A model generated the notes under the pieces. That model made no database searches and was not told where the DNA came from. It saw only the letters and a list, made by a program, of their open reading frames with translations. From Bacteroidaceae bacterium (GTDB lineage: Bacteria > Bacteroidota > Bacteroidia > Bacteroidales > Bacteroidaceae), in the NCBI GenBank assembly GCA_017961965.1, contig JAGCWG010000310.1:1-5920 (forward strand): a stretch of 5,920 nucleotides of DNA, written 5' to 3'. Shown piece after piece: positions 1 to 4,038 of the stretch. The stretch's first letter is position 1; every line of letters starts with the position of its first letter. The position numbers and the translations under genes are program-made.

Positions 1-1
1 A

Positions 2-56
2 AGTCTTGTCTTAGTCAGTACTTAGTCTCATGTGAGTCAGTACTTAGTCAGTACTT
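2..56. repeat. 11-bp tandem repeat array, five units, at left window edge
   Basis: Five consecutive 11-bp units can be read from base 2. Units 2 (13-23), 4 (35-45) and 5 (46-56) are identical, AGTCAGTACTT. Unit 1 (2-12, AGTCTTGTCTT) and unit 3 (24-34, AGTCTCATGTG) are degenerate but keep the AGTC head and the exact 11-bp register. The sequence after base 56 (ATTGCCTGATT) no longer fits. The array lies 24 bp beyond the stop of the minus-strand DUF4956 gene, so it sits in that gene's 3' flank, and it may continue past the window edge. Each identical unit contains the palindrome AGTACT. Function is unknown; I see no terminator-like hairpin plus T-run in it. Confidence 0.8.
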
Positions 57-79
57 ATTGCCTGATTAAAGTGTGACAA

Positions 80-778
80 TTACTGGTACTCCTTAGGCAT
101 TTTCTTAACTGATTCGTCTTCCTCATCTGTGTTGTAGTATATCTTGATGAGTGCCATGTCCTTGAGGAAGTCTATAGAACCGATTGCTACGTTTGTGATG
201 TCAAGACCTGTACGTTCCTTGAGGTCAGCAATAAGTTCCTCACGCTTGCTTGGCTTGATGAGGTCAATCTTGTCGTACTTGATATACTTTGAAGAAAGGC
301 TCTTGACGAGCATGTTTGCCTCAGCCATCCAAACACCGAAAATGAATATTGCATCTGTGAGGATAAGCTCACCCATAGAAGTCATGAGTGGACCTGCAAA
401 CTCTGGATGCTTAGGACTGATGTCTGCTTCCCATGCAAGACCGTTGATTGCAGAGAGTGAGATGATAAGGAAAAGATAGGTCATCTCGCGAATTGGCACA
501 GACTCTGTACGATAACGCATGATGCAGAAGATGGCGAAGAGTCCCATCGCAATACCTGTCTTGATCTTAGCGTCACCCATGAGGTGGATAAGCATGAAGA
601 TACAGAATCCTACGAGGATGTAAGTGAAGAAGAAGTCTTTACGACGTGCCTTTGGAAAATAAAAGCATCGTGCAACGACCATTGAGAAACATGTGTTAAT
701 AATCAAGCGGAGTATGAGGTCAAGAATACGACATGTATCACTTGAAAGTACCGCGAGGAAATCGTTAATTGCATCCAT
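80..778 (-). CDS. DUF4956 family membrane protein, putative partner of VTC polyphosphate polymerase
   Basis: This 232-residue protein of unknown biochemical function looks like a member of the DUF4956 family. Five hydrophobic segments are visible at about residues 18-41, 50-67, 73-88, 98-116 and 136-153. The family-like core is GLFAIFCIMRYRT (79-91), a glycine/alanine helix followed by an Arg-Tyr-Arg-Thr turn, and then the helix holding TYLFLIISLSAINGL (100-114). A soluble C-terminal domain (about 165-217) has alternating hydrophobic residues, RTGLDITNVAIGSIDFLKD, then a charged tail. The start is ATG at 776-778, with no Shine-Dalgarno but A/T-rich sequence upstream. The VTC-domain gene ends 116 bp upstream on the same strand. 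Genes of these two families often neighbour each other, so this protein may supply the membrane channel or anchor for polyphosphate synthesis. That role is inference. The family call is from recalled motif style. Confidence 0.82.
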   Translation of the reverse strand: MDAINDFLAVLSSDTCRILDLILRLIINTCFSMVVARCFYFPKARRKDFFFTYILVGFCIFMLIHLMGDAKIKTGIAMGLFAIFCIMRYRTESVPIREMTYLFLIISLSAINGLAWEADISPKHPEFAGPLMTSMGELILTDAIFIFGVWMAEANMLVKSLSSKYIKYDKIDLIKPSKREELIADLKERTGLDITNVAIGSIDFLKDMALIKIYYNTDEEDESVKKMPKEYQ

Positions 779-816
779 TGTATTTATAGTAATTTTTTAG
801 TTAATAATTCATTTAG

Positions 817-846
817 TATAATGTCAAATCTATAATGTCAAATTTA
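817..846 (-). promoter_or_regulatory. Tandem 14-bp duplication with two -7-like boxes upstream of DUF4956 gene
   Basis: Two adjacent 14-bp copies differ at one base: TATAATGTCAAATC (817-830) and TATAATGTCAAATT (831-844). Read on the minus strand, each copy gives a match to the Bacteroidetes -7 element TAnnTTTG: TAGATTTG at 832-825 and TAAATTTG at 846-839. They lie 47-68 bp upstream of the DUF4956 ATG. I do not find a good TTTG -33 box 19-21 bp upstream of either, so promoter activity is possible but not established. If active, it would let the DUF4956 gene be transcribed without the VTC gene. Confidence 0.4.
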
Positions 847-894
847 TGCTCTTGTTTTTCGTTACGCACATATTACAGATTTGTGACTTGAGAT

Positions 895-1695
895 TCAAAT
901 TGGATTCTTTATAAACTTGCGTCCGTTAATCTTTTCTATGCTCCTGAGCCTTGGCTTGAAGTTGTTACGCTTCAAGGACATGTCTGTCAGCGCCATACCG
1001 ATGCAGCACTTGCTGAATCCCGATACAGGCACGTGGATGTCACGCAGAAGGTTGATGATTGGTGAATAAACATTACCATCACGCTTCAGCTCTATAACCA
1101 CGAGTTGGTCAGTACCATGTTCCTGTCCTGTCTCAAAATTGTCAAAGCGGATGTTGAAGTCTATCGTCAGACGCTCAGTCTTTTCGTGATTAACAAGCGT
1201 AACACGGTCAAAGTGATTCTGTACCACGGCGTTGAGACTGTCAAGACGGAATCCTGTCTTACGCTCTACGAGTTCGCTTGCACCCTCCGTATCACGGAAA
1301 TTGTCCTGAGATGGAACCTCGATGCGCTTTTTCTTTGTACGTCCGTGGTTATTCTTGTTCTTGACCTCCAGGAACGTGATGTCTGAGGCAAGATAGGTAC
1401 GAACCCTTACCTTGCAACGTGCAGCACGCTTATTGTGGTGCATCATATACATGGCATGGTCATCCGTATCGTAATAAGTAGTACAGTATGGAATTATTCT
1501 GTTATTTAAAGTTTCCTGAACATAATATTTATCCTGAACCAATCCAAGTAACTGTATCAGTTGTCTCTTGTTCGCCACATACTTGGTGTCAAGACGATTC
1601 ATCAGACGTATTCCCGACATTTCCTCCAATGTAATTGGTGTCATCGAAGATAATAAAGAAGAAATTTCCTTGTCCAATTCGTTCAATTCATTCAT
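895..1695 (-). CDS. VTC-domain polyphosphate polymerase-like protein
   Basis: This 266-residue soluble protein resembles the VTC/triphosphate-tunnel fold that in yeast Vtc4 makes polyphosphate from ATP. Tunnel-type basic and acidic residues appear in the expected order: NRLDTKYV (33-40), YYDTDD (74-79), CKVRVRTY with alternating Lys95/Arg97/Arg99 (94-101), FLEVKNK with Glu110/Lys112 (108-114), the basic patch KKKRIEV (121-127), RLTIDFNIRF (175-184), VIELKRDG with Glu202/Lys204 (200-207) and the late SGFSKCCIGM with Lys229 (225-234). No membrane segment or SPX domain is present, so it is a stand-alone catalytic domain of the length usual for bacterial members. ATG at 1693-1695 is chosen as the start; a TTG codon directly before it (1696-1698) is an alternative. 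The DUF4956 gene follows on the same strand. The motif set appears intact; activity and product are inferred from the family. Confidence 0.85.
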   Translation of the reverse strand: MNELNELDKEISSLLSSMTPITLEEMSGIRLMNRLDTKYVANKRQLIQLLGLVQDKYYVQETLNNRIIPYCTTYYDTDDHAMYMMHHNKRAARCKVRVRTYLASDITFLEVKNKNNHGRTKKKRIEVPSQDNFRDTEGASELVERKTGFRLDSLNAVVQNHFDRVTLVNHEKTERLTIDFNIRFDNFETGQEHGTDQLVVIELKRDGNVYSPIINLLRDIHVPVSGFSKCCIGMALTDMSLKRNNFKPRLRSIEKINGRKFIKNPI

Positions 1696-1738
1696 CAATG
1701 GTTAATTGTTTTATGGTAAAAATTCTTTTATTCTTGTG

Positions 1739-1768
1739 CAAAAATAGCATTATTTTTTATTAATCAAG
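1739..1768 (-). promoter_or_regulatory. Probable promoter for the VTC-domain gene
   Basis: On the minus strand TATTTTTG (1746-1739) matches the Bacteroidetes -7 element TAnnTTTG. A CTTG (1768-1765) stands 18 bp upstream as an imperfect -33 element; the consensus would be TTTG with about 19-21 bp. Transcription would start near 1730-1735, leaving a leader of roughly 35-40 nt before the ATG at 1695. The site lies in the spacer divergent from rimP and is the best minus-strand candidate there. Confidence 0.5.
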
Positions 1769-1829
1769 CGATAAATTAAGTAAAAGTTAGATTTTTTCTA
1801 TAAAAAATGGTTTAAAAGCCATACATTTT

Positions 1830-1860
1830 TTTGTAATTAAGAAAAATAATCGTAAATTTG
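1830..1860 (+). promoter_or_regulatory. Promoter of the rimP-nusA-infB operon
   Basis: TTTG at 1830-1833 (end of a T-run) and TAAATTTG at 1853-1860 are separated by 19 bp, a full match to the -33/-7 consensus used by the Bacteroidetes primary sigma factor. Transcription should begin around 1865-1868, giving a leader of about 134 nt before rimP. No comparably good promoter was found between rimP and nusA or between nusA and infB, which supports one main transcript. Confidence 0.75.
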
Positions 1861-1872
1861 CACCGTAGAAAG

Positions 1873-1898
1873 GAGAGGGGACTGCAAAGTTCCCTCTC
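1873..1898 (+). promoter_or_regulatory. Leader hairpin at the 5' end of the rimP operon transcript, candidate attenuator
   Basis: Arms GAGAGGGGAC (1873-1882) and GTTCCCTCTC (1889-1898) form ten consecutive pairs, one of them G-T, around the 6-nt loop TGCAAA. The stretch TAATTTTAAC follows at 1901-1910. The hairpin begins only a few nucleotides after the predicted transcription start. A G/C-rich stem with a moderately T-rich tail resembles a weak intrinsic terminator; a role in transcript stability is the alternative. NusA, encoded downstream, acts on hairpins of this kind, so feedback control is conceivable, but that is inference. Confidence 0.55.
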
Positions 1899-2000
1899 TC
1901 TAATTTTAACAAGTCTTGTAAGAATTATGGGCAATTAAGTGAAATATCAGTTATTCATCAAATCCCCTGCCCAGTCTTATTCCAAAGTTATTCATTTTCT

Positions 2001-2468
2001 ATGATCGACAAAAACAAAGTAAAAGAGTTGGCACTTGAGTGGCTCGAAGGCAAGGAATATTTCCTCGTAGATGCCACAGTTGACGACCAGAACAAGATTA
2101 CAGTTGAGATTGACCACAAGGATGGTGTATGGATTGAGGACTGCTGTGAACTCAGCAAGTTTATCGAAGAGCACTTCGACCGTGAGGTGGAGGACTTCGA
2201 ACTCGAAGTCGGTTCAGCCGGCATCGGTCAGCCTTTCAAGGTTGTTCAGCAATATATAAACAACATAGGCTATGACGTTGAACTTCTTACCGCAGACGGC
2301 ATCAAGATGGAAGGATGCCTCAAGGAAGCTGACGAGAGTGGTTTCAGCGTACTCGTACAGGAGAAGCAGAAGGTTGAAGGCAAGAAGCGTCCTCAGCTTG
2401 TCGAGGTAGAAAAAAAGTTCGGTTATTCTGATGTTAAGTGGGTCAAGAGCATAATCGACTTCAAATAA
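2001..2468 (+). CDS. rimP: Ribosome maturation factor RimP
   Basis: RimP binds the free 30S subunit and helps its late assembly. This protein has 155 residues, the usual length. The N-terminal alpha/beta domain (about 1-85) ends with FELEVGSAGIGQPFKVVQQY (66-85), the counterpart of the proteobacterial LEVSSPGLDRPL signature. The C-terminal SH3-like domain (about 88-155) includes DVELLTADGIKMEG (92-105), a Lys-rich loop EKQKVEGKKRPQ (121-132) and closes with YSDVKWVKSIIDFK (142-155). The ATG at 2001 is the only sensible start and has no Shine-Dalgarno sequence, as is usual in this phylum. It is the first gene of the operon, 178 bp ahead of nusA. The order rimP-nusA-infB is conserved across bacteria and strongly supports the call. 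Confidence 0.95.
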   Translation: MIDKNKVKELALEWLEGKEYFLVDATVDDQNKITVEIDHKDGVWIEDCCELSKFIEEHFDREVEDFELEVGSAGIGQPFKVVQQYINNIGYDVELLTADGIKMEGCLKEADESGFSVLVQEKQKVEGKKRPQLVEVEKKFGYSDVKWVKSIIDFK

Positions 2469-2502
2469 CCAGTAAGGTAGAATATATTTCCCTGCGTGAG
2501 GG

Positions 2503-2535
2503 TTCGTCAATCCTTCGTTAATGGTTCGTTAACCC
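2503..2535 (+). repeat. Three tandem 11-bp repeats, TTCGTYAAYSS
   Basis: TTCGTCAATCC (2503-2513), TTCGTTAATGG (2514-2524) and TTCGTTAACCC (2525-2535) follow one another without gaps. The first eight bases agree in all three except at positions 6 and, in unit 3, the C after TTCGTTAA. The junction of units 2 and 3 makes a small dyad, GGTT-CGTT-AACC (2523-2534). Being in the transcribed rimP-nusA spacer, the repeats could act as RNA or DNA binding sites; nothing in the window shows which. Confidence 0.7.
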
Positions 2536-2549
2536 TTCCTAATTTTTCC

Positions 2550-2577
2550 GCAGAAATGTGAAAGAATATTTTTCTGC
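2550..2577 (+). promoter_or_regulatory. Hairpin in the nusA 5' region
   Basis: GCAGAAA (2550-2556) pairs perfectly with TTTCTGC (2571-2577) around a 14-nt A/T-rich loop. It is followed by purines, not by a T-run, so it is not an intrinsic terminator in the plus direction. It lies 70 nt ahead of the nusA start. A processing or stability element is possible; a 7-bp stem in A/T-rich sequence can also arise by chance. Confidence 0.35.
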
Positions 2578-2646
2578 AGAAGAAGATACAAGGAAGAATG
2601 GTGGGGACGCAATTCAAAACAAGAATAAAATTAAAACATAAATATA

Positions 2647-3909
2647 ATGGCAAAGAAAAAAGAAGAACAGGTAAACTTGATTGACACCTTCAAGGACTTC
2701 AAGGAAACAAAGAACATTGACCGAGCAACTCTCGTCAGCGTTCTCGAGGATTCATTCCGTAGCGTATTACAGAGAACTTTCGGTTCAGATGAGAACTTCG
2801 ACGTTATCGTAAACCCTGACAAGGGTGACTTCGAAATCTACCGCAACCGTGTGGTTGTAGCTGATGGCGAGGTTCAGAACGAGAATGCTGAAATCAGCCT
2901 CTCTGAAGCTCAGAAGATTGACGCAGACTTCGAGATTGGTGAGGATGTGAGTGAGAAGGTTAACTTCGCCGACTTCGGTCGCCGTGCCATCCTTACTCTC
3001 CGTCAGACAATGGCAAGCAAGATTCTTGACCTTGAGCACGATAACCTCTACAATAAGTACATCGACAAGGTAGGTACAATCGTGAGTGGTGAGGTTTATC
3101 AGGTATGGAAGCGTGAGACTCTCCTCATCGACGACGAGGGTAACGAACTTCTCCTTCCAAAGTCAGAGCAGATTCCTGGCGACTATTTCCGCAAGGGTGA
3201 AACAGCTCGTGCCGTCGTTCTTCGTGTTGACAACCTCAACAACAATCCTAAGATTATTCTCAGCCGTACTGCACCTGAGTTCCTTCAGAGACTTCTTGAG
3301 AATGAAATCCCAGAAATCAACGACGGACTTATCACAGTACGCAAGATTGCACGTATCCCAGGTGAGCGTGCCAAGATTGCCGTTGAGAGTTACAACGAAC
3401 GTATTGATGCCGTTGGTGCCTGCGTAGGTGTGAAGGGAAGCCGTATTCACGGTATCGTACGTGAGCTCTGTAACGAGAACATCGATGTCATCAACTACGC
3501 AAGCAATCTCCAACTCTTCATCCAGCGTGCACTCAGCCCTGCACGTACAGAGTCAATCGTCATCGATGACGAGAACAAGAAGGCAGAGGTTTATCTCAAG
3601 CCTGATCAGGTATCTCTTGCCATCGGTAAGAACGGACACAATATCAAGCTCGCAAGTATGCTCACAGGATACACTATCGACGTATTCCGTGAACTTGACG
3701 GTAGTCAGCCAGACGAAGAGGACATTCTCCTCGATGAGTTCAAGGACGAAATCGACGAGTGGATCATCGACGCCATCAAGGGTATTGGCCTCGAAACAGC
3801 CAAGAGCGTACTCAACGCTCCACGCGACATGATTATCGCCAAGGCAGACCTCGAAGAGAACACTGTGGACGACGTCCTCAATATTCTCCGTGCAGAGTTT
3901 GAACAATAA
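2647..3909 (+). CDS. nusA: Transcription termination/antitermination factor NusA
   Basis: NusA binds RNA polymerase and nascent RNA, promotes hairpin-dependent pausing and termination, and couples transcription to translation. The 420 residues are laid out as expected. The polymerase-binding N-terminal domain (about 1-138) ends with FADFGRRAILTLRQ (107-120). The S1 domain (about 140-208) starts at VGTIVSGEV. KH1 contains RIPGERAKIAV (236-246) and GVKGSRI (261-267). KH2 contains IGKNGHNIKLAS (326-337), whose GKNG is the GxxG loop. A C-terminal helix-hairpin-helix-like stretch follows (about 362-418), with EWIIDAIKGIGLETAKSVL. The E. coli protein is about 75 residues longer and has two acidic C-terminal repeats; here the tail is shorter, as is common outside Proteobacteria. 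The start at 2647 gives the typical MAKKKEEQVNLIDTF opening. Its product may also act on the leader hairpin of its own operon (inference). Confidence 0.97.
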   Translation: MAKKKEEQVNLIDTFKDFKETKNIDRATLVSVLEDSFRSVLQRTFGSDENFDVIVNPDKGDFEIYRNRVVVADGEVQNENAEISLSEAQKIDADFEIGEDVSEKVNFADFGRRAILTLRQTMASKILDLEHDNLYNKYIDKVGTIVSGEVYQVWKRETLLIDDEGNELLLPKSEQIPGDYFRKGETARAVVLRVDNLNNNPKIILSRTAPEFLQRLLENEIPEINDGLITVRKIARIPGERAKIAVESYNERIDAVGACVGVKGSRIHGIVRELCNENIDVINYASNLQLFIQRALSPARTESIVIDDENKKAEVYLKPDQVSLAIGKNGHNIKLASMLTGYTIDVFRELDGSQPDEEDILLDEFKDEIDEWIIDAIKGIGLETAKSVLNAPRDMIIAKADLEENTVDDVLNILRAEFEQ

Positions 3910-4038
3910 TCTCCATGGAAGATGAGAGATGAGTGCTTAGAGTTCAGAGGCTTTGCTCTATCCACTCATACCCCACAAGACTGGGACGGAAGATAAAGGT
4001 CTCTAAACTCTAAACACAAAAACACTAAACAAGAAAAG
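3910..4038 (+). other. nusA-infB spacer
   Basis: This 129-bp spacer has no gene and no recognisable promoter. It is dominated by inverted repeats: a 7-bp stem ATGAGTG/CACTCAT and an 18-position stem whose 3' arm ends 25 nt before the infB ATG. Two direct copies of TCTAAAC (4002-4008, 4009-4015) lie in that 3' arm region. A-rich sequence (AACAAGAAAAG) precedes the ATG in place of a Shine-Dalgarno sequence. Confidence 0.7.
3929..4013 (+). promoter_or_regulatory. Interleaved inverted repeats between nusA and infB, possible RNA switch or pseudoknot
   Basis: Stem A pairs ATGAGTG (3929-3935) with CACTCAT (3963-3969), seven perfect pairs, and can be extended inward after a 2x2 internal loop by TAGAG (3938-3942) with CTCTA (3956-3960). 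Stem B pairs TTAGAGTTCAGAGGCTTT (3937-3954) with AAGGTCTCTAAACTCTAA (3996-4013): 15 Watson-Crick pairs, two G-T pairs and one C-A mismatch in 18 positions, with a 41-nt loop. The arms run A, B, A', B', so the stems cross. Only one nucleotide joins the 5' arms, so full formation of both at once is unlikely; they would compete. No T-run follows, so this is not an intrinsic terminator. Confidence 0.6.

Larger units (their letters stand above)
1696..2000. other. Divergent intergenic region between VTC gene and rimP
   Basis: This 305-bp stretch holds no credible gene. From 1699 to about 1860 it is very A/T-rich and contains the VTC promoter (1739-1768) and the rimP promoter (1830-1860). An imperfect dyad runs across 1802-1830, with arms AAAAAATGG and CCAT-ACA-TTTTT, touching the rimP -33 box. 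From 1867 to 2000 it is the untranslated leader of the rimP operon, about 134 nt, with a hairpin at its 5' end. It also contains an 11-bp dyad ACAAG-T-CTTGT (1909-1919) and a three-codon reading frame (ATG at 1927, stop at 1936-1938). The last two are probably incidental. Confidence 0.75.
2469..2646 (+). other. rimP-nusA spacer with structured elements
   Basis: This 178-bp spacer is long for an operon. It contains three tandem 11-bp repeats (2503-2535), a possible stem GAGGGTT (2498-2504) with AACCCTT (2531-2537) around a 26-nt loop followed by a five-T run (2543-2547), and a second hairpin at 2550-2577. The last 50 bases before the nusA ATG are purine- and A-rich, with no Shine-Dalgarno motif. 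The nearest promoter-like octamer, TATTTTTC, lacks the final G and a -33 partner, so I do not call a promoter here. Confidence 0.65.

Noticed and set aside
2..56. Array read as a CRISPR or plasmid iteron set
   Set aside because: The units are only 11 bp with no spacers, and neither cas nor replication-initiator genes are present; the surrounding genes are chromosomal housekeeping genes.
1105..1386. Plus-strand open frame of 93 codons opposite the VTC gene
   Set aside because: It lies wholly inside a well-supported gene on the other strand, has no recognisable protein family features, and is best explained as a shadow frame.
1696..1698. TTG as start of the VTC gene
   Set aside because: An ATG follows immediately at 1693-1695; ATG is the more likely start, and the difference is a single residue.
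1927..1938. Three-codon reading frame in the rimP leader
   Set aside because: It has only three sense codons, no ribosome-binding context, and no repeated regulatory codons, so it is not credible as a leader peptide.
2196..2240. RimP signature reads GSAG where proteobacterial proteins have SSPG
   Set aside because: I recall Bacteroidetes RimP proteins with a similar GSAG form, and the rest of the protein is normal in length and order, so it is treated as lineage variation and not as a damaged motif.
2565..2575. TATTTTTC as a nusA promoter -7 box
   Set aside because: It lacks the final G of TAnnTTTG and there is no TTTG about 19-21 bp upstream.
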